From an uncultured Bacteroides sp. (GTDB lineage: Bacteria > Bacteroidota > Bacteroidia > Bacteroidales > Bacteroidaceae): a stretch of DNA of 64,000 bases. The DNA lies in contig CABMPP010000009.1 of NCBI GenBank assembly GCA_902388495.1, positions 62,001-126,000 on the forward strand. The letters run 5' to 3'. The translations under genes were made by a program, and so were the position numbers. Positions 35,070 to 43,820 of this stretch are shown one piece after another; position 1 is the first letter of the stretch; each line of letters starts with the position of its first letter. Below the pieces are notes generated by a model. It was given only the letters and a program-made list of their open reading frames with translations, did not search any database and was not told where the DNA came from.

Positions 35070-35993
35070 ATGAAAAAGTTCATTGTCAATACTTTGCTTT
35101 TTTCAGGCTCGATTTTGTTATTCTTTATTCTAGCTTGTTTTATCATTGATTATAGTGGCATGTCCGATTGGGCTTACAAAAGATTTACTGTCGGAAGGCA
35201 GACATCTTTAGTGCTAGGTACCTCAAGATCGGCGCAGGGGATACAACCCCAAGTTATCAATAACTACTTTGCTGACAGTACTAATATCAAGCTCCCTATT
35301 TATAATTTTAGCTTTACAGTGACTTCTTCTCCCTTTGGAGAAATTTATTTCAATGCTATAAAGAAGATATTGGATACTTCGGTTAAAGAAAAAATGGGCT
35401 TATTTATTGTTGCGGTAGATCCTTGGAGCTTGTCTGAAGAAGAAGAATGGGATGCTAAGGATTATAGGGAGACTTTTTCATGTTTAAATGAAATTAAGTG
35501 CTTGCATATGAAACCTAATTGGGAATATATTGCGTATTATTTTCATCTTAGAGATTCGGAATGGTGTAGTAAATTTAGTCAATTGGAAGATGATGGTTGG
35601 TACCGAGTTAATTTTTCTATGGTTGATTCCGTAGTTGAAGAGAATATAAAACAAAAGTTAGCTCTATATAAGACTTATCATATAAATAAATCTTTGTATC
35701 GATTGAAATGGTTAGAAAAAACTATTGAATATTTGAAAAACTACGGAAATGTGTATTTATGTCGAATCCCGGTATATTCCGGAATGCTTTGTCTTGAAGA
35801 CAAGCATTGGATAGATTTCGACAAGGATATGAGAACGGTTGCCGCTAAATATGATATCCCTTATTTTTCTTTTAGAAATGATCGTGGAGAATACCGCACT
35901 ATAGACGGCAATCATTTGTATAAAGAAGACGGGAAGATCTTTACACAAAATTTATGTGATTCGATAAATACTTATAATAATGGATTCAATTAA
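35070..35993 (+). CDS. SGNH-like (DltD/AlgJ-type) membrane-anchored partner of the MBOAT
   Basis: A 307-residue protein with one N-terminal membrane anchor (LLFSGSILLFFILACFII) and an extracytoplasmic domain. VLGTSRSAQGIQPQVI carries a possible nucleophile Ser (GTSRS), and DGNHLYKEDGKIF a possible Asp-x-x-His. These features fit the SGNH-like partners of MBOAT enzymes. The open frame extends to 35031 inside the MBOAT gene; ATG at 35070 is the natural start. No significant family name beyond this is claimed. Confidence 0.65.
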   Translation: MKKFIVNTLLFSGSILLFFILACFIIDYSGMSDWAYKRFTVGRQTSLVLGTSRSAQGIQPQVINNYFADSTNIKLPIYNFSFTVTSSPFGEIYFNAIKKILDTSVKEKMGLFIVAVDPWSLSEEEEWDAKDYRETFSCLNEIKCLHMKPNWEYIAYYFHLRDSEWCSKFSQLEDDGWYRVNFSMVDSVVEENIKQKLALYKTYHINKSLYRLKWLEKTIEYLKNYGNVYLCRIPVYSGMLCLEDKHWIDFDKDMRTVAAKYDIPYFSFRNDRGEYRTIDGNHLYKEDGKIFTQNLCDSINTYNNGFN

Positions 35994-37260
35994 GATTTGC
36001 GTAATCGGTCTCGGTTATGTTGGGCTTCCTTTGGCTCGTTTGTTCTCTACGAAGTTTGAAACAGTTGGCTTTGATATGAATCAAGATCGTGTAGATACCT
36101 TGATGAAAGGTCACGATGCTACGCTCGAAGTAGCAGATGAATTACTTCAAGAAGCTATTGAGAAGAATGGGTTTGTTTGTACTACCGATATAAAAAAAAT
36201 AAAAGGCTGTAACTTCTATATCGTTGCAGTACCTACTCCTGTAGACGAGAACAACCGCCCAGATCTTCGCCCATTGTGGGGAGCAAGTGAAACTGTGGGC
36301 AAGGTCATCTCAAAAGGGGATATTGTGGTATACGAATCTACTGTATATCCTGGTGTCACCGAAGAAGAATGTTTGCCTGTTGTAGAGCGTGTTTCTGGAT
36401 TAAAGTTCAATGAGGATTTCTTTGCCGGTTATTCTCCGGAACGTATTAATCCGGGGGATAAGGAACATACTGTGGAAAAGATAAAGAAAGTGACATCAGG
36501 TTCTACGCCCGAAGTTGCAGATATTGTAGACGGAGTATATAATTCAGTGTTGGTGAACGGTACACACAAAGCTCCTTCTATTAAGGTGGCCGAAGCATCG
36601 AAGATTATAGAAAACTCTCAGCGTGATGTCAACATTGCGTTTATGAACGAGCTTGCTAAAATTTTCAATGCTATGGGGATTGATACAAATGATGTGATAG
36701 AGGCGGCTTCGTCCAAATGGAATTTCATTAAGTTGAAGCCTGGTCTGGTAGGGGGACATTGTATCAGTGTTGACCCTTATTATCTGATACAGAAGGCACA
36801 AGTGTATGGGGTGCTTCCTCGGGTAATGTTTGCTGCACGTCGTTTGAACGATGGAATGGGAGATTATGTTGCGAACCAAGTGATAAAACTGATGAACAGG
36901 AAAGGCGTATTGGTGAAGGATAGTAAGATATTGATATTAGGTTTCACTTTTAAAGAGAATTGTCCTGATGTACGGAATACTAAGATAATAGACATCTATA
37001 TGACATTGAAAGAATATACAAACAATATTACTGTTTATGATCCTTGGGCAAATTCTAAAAAGGTAGAGAAGGAATATGGTATAGAACTGGTAAATGGTAG
37101 TATGGATTGTTTGAAAAAACAATTTGACACTGTAATATTAGCTGTAGCACATAAAGAGTTCTTAGCTCTTGATATGCGTAGCTTTTTGGCCATGAATAAT
37201 GGAGTGGTGTATGATGTAAAGGGGACATTGGATAGAGAAGTAATAGATGGGAGATTGTAG
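35980..37260 (+). CDS. UDP-sugar 6-dehydrogenase (WbpO/TviB/WbpA class)
   Basis: A 426-residue nucleotide-sugar dehydrogenase that oxidises a UDP-HexNAc (or UDP-hexose) to the uronic acid. The NAD-binding site is IGLGYVGLPLARLFS, and the catalytic Cys261 is in GGHCISVDPYYL. VAVPTPVDENNRPDL and GYSPERINPGD are typical of the UDP-HexNAc group (TviB/WbpO). No 4-epimerase dedicated to it is adjacent, so the exact sugar is unknown. It overlaps the preceding gene by 14 nt. Confidence 0.88.
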   Translation: MDSIKICVIGLGYVGLPLARLFSTKFETVGFDMNQDRVDTLMKGHDATLEVADELLQEAIEKNGFVCTTDIKKIKGCNFYIVAVPTPVDENNRPDLRPLWGASETVGKVISKGDIVVYESTVYPGVTEEECLPVVERVSGLKFNEDFFAGYSPERINPGDKEHTVEKIKKVTSGSTPEVADIVDGVYNSVLVNGTHKAPSIKVAEASKIIENSQRDVNIAFMNELAKIFNAMGIDTNDVIEAASSKWNFIKLKPGLVGGHCISVDPYYLIQKAQVYGVLPRVMFAARRLNDGMGDYVANQVIKLMNRKGVLVKDSKILILGFTFKENCPDVRNTKIIDIYMTLKEYTNNITVYDPWANSKKVEKEYGIELVNGSMDCLKKQFDTVILAVAHKEFLALDMRSFLAMNNGVVYDVKGTLDREVIDGRL

Positions 37261-37264
37261 TTGT

Positions 37265-38305
37265 ATGGCAAAATGCATAGTTTCTATTATTATACCTATT
37301 TTTAATAGGAAAGAGCTGGTTAGTTCAATGATAAATAGTGTGATAAATCAGACATTTCAGAATTGGGAACTTTTATTAATAGATGATGGCTCTACTGAAG
37401 ATACTCTTGAAATGCTGCATCAGTTTACTATTGTTGATAAACGTATTTATCTTTATAAACGTGATAAGCACCCTAAAGGTGCTCCTGTTTGCCGGAATAT
37501 AGGCCTTAGCTATGCAAAAGGAAAATATGTTATATTTTTTGATTCTGATGATTTGATACCTGATTATAACATTCAACAAAGAGTTGACTTTATGGAAAGA
37601 AATAAAGATTTGGATTTTGCAGTATTTCCTGCAATGAGTTTTACTGGTAAGATTGGAGAAGGAGAAAATGATTATGTGGGGATCAAGACTGAAGGAGATG
37701 ATTTAAAACATCTTATTGATTGTAATTTGCCATTTCTAGTGGTTACCAATATATATAGAATTACATCTTTGGTCGAGAAAGGTATAATGTGGGATGAGCA
37801 TTTATTATCTCTGCAAGATGCGGATTTTAATATTCGAAATATGATAAATGGAAATAAGTATGATTATGCGTATGATGCTCGCATAGATTATTATATTAGA
37901 ATAATTCCTCATTCAAATTCTATATCACAAAGTATTTATAATGTGTCACATTATGATTCTCATCTGTATTTTATACATAAAATACTTAAAGAATTGCCTA
38001 TAGGTTGGAAAATCGAAAACAAGTGGTCTATTCGTAGAAGGATAGTGTATATATATACTCTATTGGGAGAAGATTCTAATGAACATTTGCAACAGCTAAA
38101 AAATATGATACTCATGGAAGATAACGTTTTTTATCCTCTATTCTGTCTTTCTGTGAAGTTATATGCTTTTTTGAGAAAATATTCTTGTCCGAAATCTATT
38201 TATTGGGCATTTCCTTATTATTCTCTTTATAAGAAAATGCATGATATTTCTCGTCGGAAGAGAATAGCTAAATTGTTGAAAAAAGGACTATTAAAAAATG
38301 AATAG
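37265..38305 (+). CDS. Glycosyltransferase family 2
   Basis: A 346-residue GT-A glycosyltransferase. The N-terminus CIVSIIIPIFNRKELV, LLIDDGSTEDT and FFDSDDLIPDYN (DxD) are standard GT2 motifs. ATG at 37265 (MAKCIVS) right after the dehydrogenase stop is preferred over the upstream ATG at 37247. It is predicted to be cytoplasmic or peripheral and adds one sugar to the lipid-linked repeat unit. Donor and linkage cannot be predicted. Confidence 0.88.
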   Translation: MAKCIVSIIIPIFNRKELVSSMINSVINQTFQNWELLLIDDGSTEDTLEMLHQFTIVDKRIYLYKRDKHPKGAPVCRNIGLSYAKGKYVIFFDSDDLIPDYNIQQRVDFMERNKDLDFAVFPAMSFTGKIGEGENDYVGIKTEGDDLKHLIDCNLPFLVVTNIYRITSLVEKGIMWDEHLLSLQDADFNIRNMINGNKYDYAYDARIDYYIRIIPHSNSISQSIYNVSHYDSHLYFIHKILKELPIGWKIENKWSIRRRIVYIYTLLGEDSNEHLQQLKNMILMEDNVFYPLFCLSVKLYAFLRKYSCPKSIYWAFPYYSLYKKMHDISRRKRIAKLLKKGLLKNE

Positions 38306-38322
38306 AGTTATTATATAAAGAC

Positions 38323-39399
38323 ATGAGTAGACCACGTATTATTGCATTTTATTTACCCCAGTATTATCCAACAGTGGAGAATGATGAGTGGTGGGGAAAA
38401 GGATTTACAGAATGGACGAATGTTGGTAATGCAAAGCCTTTGTTCAAAGGGCATTATCAACCTCGAGTACCTGCAGACTTAGGATATTATGATTTGCGAA
38501 TACCAGAAGTACGTGAACAACAAGCTTTGCTTGCCCAAGATGCAGGAATAGAAGGTTTTTGTTATTGGCATTATTGGTTCTCAGGACGCCGTTTGTTAGA
38601 TAGGGTTTTTTCGGAAGTTGTAGAAAGTGGTAAGCCGGATTTCCCTTTTTGTTTGTGTTGGGCAAATCATTCTTGGTATCAAAAGACATGGAACCCCAAT
38701 AAGCCCAATAAATTATTAATAGAACAGGATTATCCAGGCATACAAGATTATATTGACCATTTTTATGCAATGCTTCCTGCTTTCAGAGATAAGAGATATA
38801 TGAGAGTTAATGGGAAGTTAATTTTTGGATTTTTTGCTCCTTGGGATTTTCCTGAGTTAGATTTATTTATTGATACTTGGAATAGATTAGCAGAAGAGAA
38901 TAAATTGAAGGGATTTTATTTTTGGGGTTATGCATTAAAAAAAAATCAATATTCCAATTACTTATCCCAAGGTCTTGACGGCATTGTTTTTGAGAATATA
39001 TTGACGCCAGAGAATCATAATATTGCAAAGAAAATATTTATTCAAACAAAAAGGAGAATCTTGGGAATTCCTCATCTAACAGAATATGATGAATATGTTA
39101 GAGCAGTTATGGCTTCTTATGAAGTTTCTGAGCAAATTCATCCTTGTATTGATCCTAATTTTGATCATTCTCCACGGAGTGGAAATAAAGGGATCATTTT
39201 GATAAATAGTACTCCTAAAAAGTGGGGAGATTTGTGTTATAACATATTTAGAACTGTTTCTACTCGAGCACCTGAAAATAATTTGGTTTTTATTAAAGCT
39301 TGGAATGAATGGGGAGAAGGTAATTATCTTGAACCAGATTTGAAATATGGTAAACAATATTTATTTGAATTAAGGAAAGCTATAGATAAAATACATTAA
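38323..39399 (+). CDS. WbsX-like (GH99-like domain) glycan protein
   Basis: A 358-residue protein of the WbsX/GH99-like group common in O-antigen and capsule loci. Motifs: YLPQYYPTVENDEWWGKGFT, CWANHSWYQKTWNP, and near the C-terminus KAWNEWGEGNYLEPD. It is annotated in many genomes as a glycosyltransferase or as a GH99-like hydrolase; which activity applies is not settled by the sequence. It has no signal peptide. Confidence 0.82.
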   Translation: MSRPRIIAFYLPQYYPTVENDEWWGKGFTEWTNVGNAKPLFKGHYQPRVPADLGYYDLRIPEVREQQALLAQDAGIEGFCYWHYWFSGRRLLDRVFSEVVESGKPDFPFCLCWANHSWYQKTWNPNKPNKLLIEQDYPGIQDYIDHFYAMLPAFRDKRYMRVNGKLIFGFFAPWDFPELDLFIDTWNRLAEENKLKGFYFWGYALKKNQYSNYLSQGLDGIVFENILTPENHNIAKKIFIQTKRRILGIPHLTEYDEYVRAVMASYEVSEQIHPCIDPNFDHSPRSGNKGIILINSTPKKWGDLCYNIFRTVSTRAPENNLVFIKAWNEWGEGNYLEPDLKYGKQYLFELRKAIDKIH

Positions 39400-39476
39400 T
39401 ATTCACATGTGGATCTTTTAGTACAGCATCTGTAGTGTATCTGTAATGAAATAGCAGAAAGTACTCTGTAAGTTGG

Positions 39477-40565
39477 ATGATTTTTACTTTAAATTTATTA
39501 TATTCATTATGGTGTTCTAGCAAACTTTGTTATGTATATGAGCACTCCAATATACAAAAAAAATTTTTATATTATTTTTTGTTGTTTACTCCTTTGTGGT
39601 TTATATGGTTATTGATATGTGGTGGACAGTATGGCGTTGGAACTGACTATTTTAGCTATTACGAAATATTCAAAAATGTATCTTCTGATTACTATTATAA
39701 TAAGTCGGAATGGCTGTTTGCTTGGATCATAGAAATATGTCACGACATAGGTCTCTCACCGCAAGGATTATTCTTTGTTTTCTATTTTATTAATTTTGTT
39801 TTCTTTTTTAAAATCCTTTTTAGATTAGAAAACAAAACAGTTTTTTTGTTTGTTCTACTTTATATAACTTTATCTTCAGCATTTAATAATCAGTTAAATG
39901 GATTAAGACAATATTCTGCAATATATATTATAACTTATGCGATAATTAATTTTTGTGAAGATAGATCTTATTTAAAATATATTTTCTGGATAATAATAGC
40001 AGGAGGATTGCATTTTTCATCTTATTTTGCTTTACTTTTTTGTTTGTTTTTTCATGTGAGGGTGCTGTCAAGCAATAAAGCATTCTTTATTTTAATTATA
40101 ATTGGTACCTTTTTTTCTCTGCTAGGATCTTCAAATTGGATCATAAATTTTTTCAGTAATTTTATTCCTGCTACTTATTCTAGTTATATTGATGGGAATT
40201 TTAATAAATCAAATGATATAATAAATATAGTAACAAAACTGATATTTATCCCTCTTTACCTGCTATCTGTGAACTCCATCTCTAATTATCAAATAGATGA
40301 TAAAGATCGATTTCTCTATAGGATGGGTATTATTGCATATTCTATTCGTTTGTTTTTTCTGGAAAATTTTATATTTGATAGAATAGGACAATTATTTGTA
40401 TTGGTTGCTGTTCTACCTATCTATATTTATTTGAAATGCTTATATCATAACAGAATGTTTAAAACCTGTCTTTTTATTGTACTAAGTTTTATAGCATTTT
40501 ATATGGTTAAGACTTTACTATTTCCTAATAAAGAATATCTGTATCAATCTATTTATTTTAGATGA
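39477..40565 (+). CDS. EpsG/Wzy-type polysaccharide polymerase
   Basis: A 362-residue protein with about 10 hydrophobic segments and the EpsG-like arrangement: GGQYGVGTDYFSYYEIF in an early loop and AFNNQLNGLRQYSAIYI in the middle. It probably joins repeat units in the periplasm. It is the only polymerase candidate in the locus, and its sequence is among the most AT-rich in the window. Wzy proteins diverge strongly, so the call uses topology and motifs. Confidence 0.8.
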   Translation: MIFTLNLLYSLWCSSKLCYVYEHSNIQKKFLYYFLLFTPLWFIWLLICGGQYGVGTDYFSYYEIFKNVSSDYYYNKSEWLFAWIIEICHDIGLSPQGLFFVFYFINFVFFFKILFRLENKTVFLFVLLYITLSSAFNNQLNGLRQYSAIYIITYAIINFCEDRSYLKYIFWIIIAGGLHFSSYFALLFCLFFHVRVLSSNKAFFILIIIGTFFSLLGSSNWIINFFSNFIPATYSSYIDGNFNKSNDIINIVTKLIFIPLYLLSVNSISNYQIDDKDRFLYRMGIIAYSIRLFFLENFIFDRIGQLFVLVAVLPIYIYLKCLYHNRMFKTCLFIVLSFIAFYMVKTLLFPNKEYLYQSIYFR

Positions 40566-40574
40566 CGTTTCATT

Positions 40575-41396
40575 ATGGAAGATAAGATAAAAGTGTCTGT
40601 TATTATTCCATCTTATAAGCCCGCAAGTTATTTATGTGAGTGTTTGAATTCTGTTATGCATCAGACTTTAACTTTAAATGAATTTGAGGTTTTGATTATA
40701 CTGAATGGTCCTAAAGAACCATTCTACTCGTGGATTCAAAAAATGATATCGCCATATCCTAATTTTAAATTATTATACAACGGTAAATGTGGGGTATCTA
40801 ATGCACGTAATCTTGGAATTCAAACGGCTATAGGTGAATTTATTTGTTTTATTGATGATGATGATTTGGTTTCTCCTTCATATTTGGAGAGATTATTAGA
40901 AAAAGCTACGGTGGATACTATTAGTATGAGCAATGTTTATAGCTTTAAAAAAAACTTCAATGAGAGAAGAGAAAACTTTTTTATATGCAAACATCTAAAA
41001 GACAAGGATAAATATGAAAATGCATCTTTTTTTATTAGTCGTTCTTTTTTAGCTTTTCCTGTGGCAAAATTGATACATCGCAATATAATTGGAACACACC
41101 GTTTTAATTCTCATTTTAGAAATGGGGAGGATGCTTTATTTATAACATCCATAACAGACAGTTTTTCACGTCTTAGATTTGCTACAGATGACGCTATTTA
41201 TTATGTACGAGAACGTTCTGGGTCTGCTTCGAGAAAAAGAATAAGTGTCTATAAGATAATATATACTACTATCTTACTTATGATAACATACTTTGTAACG
41301 TATCTTAAGCACCCATTAAAATACAGTTTTAAACTATTTGTGGCTAGAATTCCAGGAGTGATAAAAAACGCTTATTTATTGTCTAAAAATACATAA
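40575..41396 (+). CDS. Glycosyltransferase family 2
   Basis: A 273-residue GT-A protein: KVSVIIPSYKPASYLCECL at the N-terminus, NARNLGIQTAIGEFICFIDD with the DxD-type FIDDDD. The C-terminal third has basic and hydrophobic character and may associate with the membrane. It sits between the polymerase gene and another GT2 gene, whose start codon overlaps its stop by 1 nt. Acceptor and donor are unknown. Confidence 0.88.
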   Translation: MEDKIKVSVIIPSYKPASYLCECLNSVMHQTLTLNEFEVLIILNGPKEPFYSWIQKMISPYPNFKLLYNGKCGVSNARNLGIQTAIGEFICFIDDDDLVSPSYLERLLEKATVDTISMSNVYSFKKNFNERRENFFICKHLKDKDKYENASFFISRSFLAFPVAKLIHRNIIGTHRFNSHFRNGEDALFITSITDSFSRLRFATDDAIYYVRERSGSASRKRISVYKIIYTTILLMITYFVTYLKHPLKYSFKLFVARIPGVIKNAYLLSKNT

Positions 41397-42160
41397 TGAA
41401 AATTACTATTATCACCGTTACATTCGATAGTGATAAAACTCTTAGTGATACTATTCAATCAGTCCTTGCTCAAACTTATCAAGATATTGAATATATTATT
41501 ATTGATGGTTTGTCTAAAGATAAGACAATGGATATTGTTAAGAAATACAAGCCAACTTTCAATGGACGGTTAAAGTGGATTAGTGAAAGAGATCAAGGTC
41601 TCTATGACGCTATGAACAAGGGCATCCATATGGCTACGGGAGATATTGTTGGTATCATCAACTCTGATGACTTTTATCATCGAGCAGATATTGTAACTAA
41701 AGTCGTAGAATCTTTTCAGGATAAAACAATACAGGTTGTTTATGGAGATGTTCGCTTTGTCAATCCAGATAACTTAAATAAAACGGTACGCTATTATTCA
41801 TCCAAGAACTTTTCTCCAAGATATTTTCGTTATGGTTTTATGCCTGCGCATCCTACATTCTTTACTTATCGGAAATATTTTGAAGAATTTGGCTATTATA
41901 AAACGGATTATCGGATAGCTGCTGATTATGAGCTATTGATACGTTTTCTATATACTCATCAATTGAAAGCAAAATATTTGCCTTTGGATTTTATGAAAAT
42001 GAGAACGGGAGGTACCAGTACAGCATCTTTCAAGAGTAATTTGCTTTTGAACAAGGAGATAGTTCGTGCATGCAGAGAAAATGGTATATGGACTTGCATG
42101 CCGTTATTGTTTCTGAAATATTTTATAAAGGTATTTGAATTCATATTTACGAGAGAATAA
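41396..42160 (+). CDS. Glycosyltransferase family 2 (WcaA-like)
   Basis: A 254-residue GT2 enzyme with [50 protein letters not shown] and GIINSDDFY, a motif set typical of short polysaccharide glycosyltransferases. The gene starts within the previous stop codon and ends 5 nt before gmd. It probably adds an internal sugar of the repeat unit. Confidence 0.9.
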   Translation: MKITIITVTFDSDKTLSDTIQSVLAQTYQDIEYIIIDGLSKDKTMDIVKKYKPTFNGRLKWISERDQGLYDAMNKGIHMATGDIVGIINSDDFYHRADIVTKVVESFQDKTIQVVYGDVRFVNPDNLNKTVRYYSSKNFSPRYFRYGFMPAHPTFFTYRKYFEEFGYYKTDYRIAADYELLIRFLYTHQLKAKYLPLDFMKMRTGGTSTASFKSNLLLNKEIVRACRENGIWTCMPLLFLKYFIKVFEFIFTRE

Positions 42161-42165
42161 ATTTT

Positions 42166-43248
42166 ATGAAAAAGATAGCATTAATTACAGGTATAACTGG
42201 TCAGGATGGTTCTTTTCTTGCTGAGTTTTTGATCGAAAAAGGTTATGAAGTTCACGGTATTCTTCGCCGTTCCTCTTCTTTCAATACAGGGCGTATCGAG
42301 CATCTTTATTTAGATGAATGGGTACGTGATATGAAAAAAGACCGTCTTATCAATCTCCATTATGGAGATATGACGGACAGCAGTTCGCTGATCCGAATTA
42401 TTCAGTTGGTTCAACCGGATGAAATCTATAATCTTGCTGCCCAAAGCCATGTGAAGGTTAGTTTTGATGTACCTGAGTACACGGCAGAATCGGATGCTGT
42501 TGGTACACTCCGTATGTTGGAAGCCGTTCGCATTCTTGGTTTGGAGAAGAAAACGAGGATTTATCAGGCTTCAACTTCCGAGTTGTTCGGTAAGGTACAG
42601 GAGGTTCCTCAAAAGGAAACAACACCTTTTTATCCCCGGAGTCCTTATGGAGTTGCCAAGCAGTATGGTTTCTGGATAACTAAGAATTATCGTGAAAGCT
42701 ATGGTATGTTTGCTGTTAATGGTATTTTGTTTAATCACGAGAGTGAAAGAAGAGGGGAGACTTTTGTAACCCGTAAGATCACCTTAGCTGCTTCCCGTAT
42801 TGCGCAAGGTTTCCAGGATAAATTGTATTTAGGCAATTTGGATGCCCGTCGTGATTGGGGTTATGCCAGAGATTATGTGGAATGTATGTGGTTGATACTT
42901 CAACATGACGTTCCTGAAGATTTTGTGATAGCTACCGGTGAAATGCATACAGTTCGTGAGTTTGCCACTTTGGCTTTCCTGGAAGTTGGTATTGACCTTT
43001 GTTGGGAGGGTGAAGGTGTAAATGAGAAAGGTATTGATGTAAATACCGGTAAGATTTTGGTTGAAGTTGATCCTAAGTATTTTCGTCCTTGTGAGGTAGA
43101 ACAGTTACTGGGTGATCCTACGAAAGCGAGAACTTTATTAGGTTGGAATCCTACAAAAACGAGCTTTCCTGAGTTGGTGAAGATAATGGTTGCCCATGAT
43201 ATGAAGTTTGTGAAGAAGTTGTATTTGAAAACACAAATATGCGAATGA
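42166..43248 (+). CDS. gmd: GDP-mannose 4,6-dehydratase
   Basis: Converts GDP-D-mannose to GDP-4-keto-6-deoxy-D-mannose. The 360-residue SDR protein has the NAD(P) motif [35 protein letters not shown], the YxxxK site ([11 protein letters not shown]) and [17 protein letters not shown], all typical of GMD. GDP-fucose synthase (Fcl) normally follows but is absent; the product may be used by an Fcl elsewhere or by the reductase-like gene at 43821. Composition is less AT-rich than the preceding glycosyltransferases. Confidence 0.95.
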   Translation: MKKIALITGITGQDGSFLAEFLIEKGYEVHGILRRSSSFNTGRIEHLYLDEWVRDMKKDRLINLHYGDMTDSSSLIRIIQLVQPDEIYNLAAQSHVKVSFDVPEYTAESDAVGTLRMLEAVRILGLEKKTRIYQASTSELFGKVQEVPQKETTPFYPRSPYGVAKQYGFWITKNYRESYGMFAVNGILFNHESERRGETFVTRKITLAASRIAQGFQDKLYLGNLDARRDWGYARDYVECMWLILQHDVPEDFVIATGEMHTVREFATLAFLEVGIDLCWEGEGVNEKGIDVNTGKILVEVDPKYFRPCEVEQLLGDPTKARTLLGWNPTKTSFPELVKIMVAHDMKFVKKLYLKTQICE

Positions 43249-43251
43249 TTA

Positions 43252-43283
43252 TTAGGATATTTCAATACTGTAAATTACCTTTG
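43252..43283 (+). promoter_or_regulatory. Probable internal promoter before the toxin-antitoxin-like pair
   Basis: TACCTTTG at 43276-43283 is a full -7 match. TTAG at 43252-43255 is a weak -33, 20 nt upstream. The small gene starts 20 nt after the -7 box. A private promoter inside the capsule operon fits an independently expressed module. Confidence 0.6.
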
Positions 43284-43302
43284 TAGCAAATAGCTAAACA
43301 GA

Positions 43303-43494
43303 ATGAGTAAATCCAGAGCATATAAAGAACAGGAATCTAAGCGACAGGAGGTAAACGAACCTATGGTTGCTTATACTAAATGCAAGATAAATTCCGGTAT
43401 TACAATTGGGGAGCGTGATGATATCGGAGGTGCTATTTCAGGTGAAGAATTATTGAACAGACTTCGTCCTCGTATAAAGGCTTTGTTTAAATGA
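43303..43494 (+). CDS. Small putative antitoxin
   Basis: A 63-residue, charged protein (MSKSRAYKEQESKRQEVNEP at the start; ISGEELLNRLRPRIKALFK at the end). No DNA-binding domain is recognised. It overlaps the ParE/RelE-like gene by 4 nt (ATGA) and has its own promoter, the standard arrangement of an antitoxin gene. Function is inferred from position only. Confidence 0.55.
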   Translation: MSKSRAYKEQESKRQEVNEPMVAYTKCKINSGITIGERDDIGGAISGEELLNRLRPRIKALFK

Positions 43495-43811
43495 AAGTTG
43501 TATTTGCACCTGAAGTTGAAGAGGATTTATATGAACTTATAGAAGTACTTATAGAAAAGGAGTATTTGGGTACTTATCCTTTCGCTATTTCGTATGTGGA
43601 AGATTTAATTGCTGATATTCAACAAAATATTCATTCTAAATTGAAGAAAAAAGCACCTGCTTTTTTTGAACGATATGGTAAGGACATGTATTATATTACT
43701 TATCAACGTAATATTAATACAACATGGTATGTGTTTTTCTCCATCATAGAAGAATCTTACTTTGTCAGGTATATTACCAATAATCATGCTTCCGGTCAGT
43801 ATATTTTATAG
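43491..43811 (+). CDS. RelE/ParE-family toxin-like protein
   Basis: A 106-residue protein with the ParE/RelE pattern: VVFAPEVEEDLYELIEVL at the N-terminus, then a beta-rich half with YYITYQRNINTTWYVFFSI. RelE-type toxins cut mRNA on the ribosome and ParE-type act on gyrase; which applies is unclear. It is placed between gmd and the epimerase gene, 9 nt before the latter. Confidence 0.7.
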   Translation: MKVVFAPEVEEDLYELIEVLIEKEYLGTYPFAISYVEDLIADIQQNIHSKLKKKAPAFFERYGKDMYYITYQRNINTTWYVFFSIIEESYFVRYITNNHASGQYIL

Positions 43812-43820
43812 ACTATTTCC

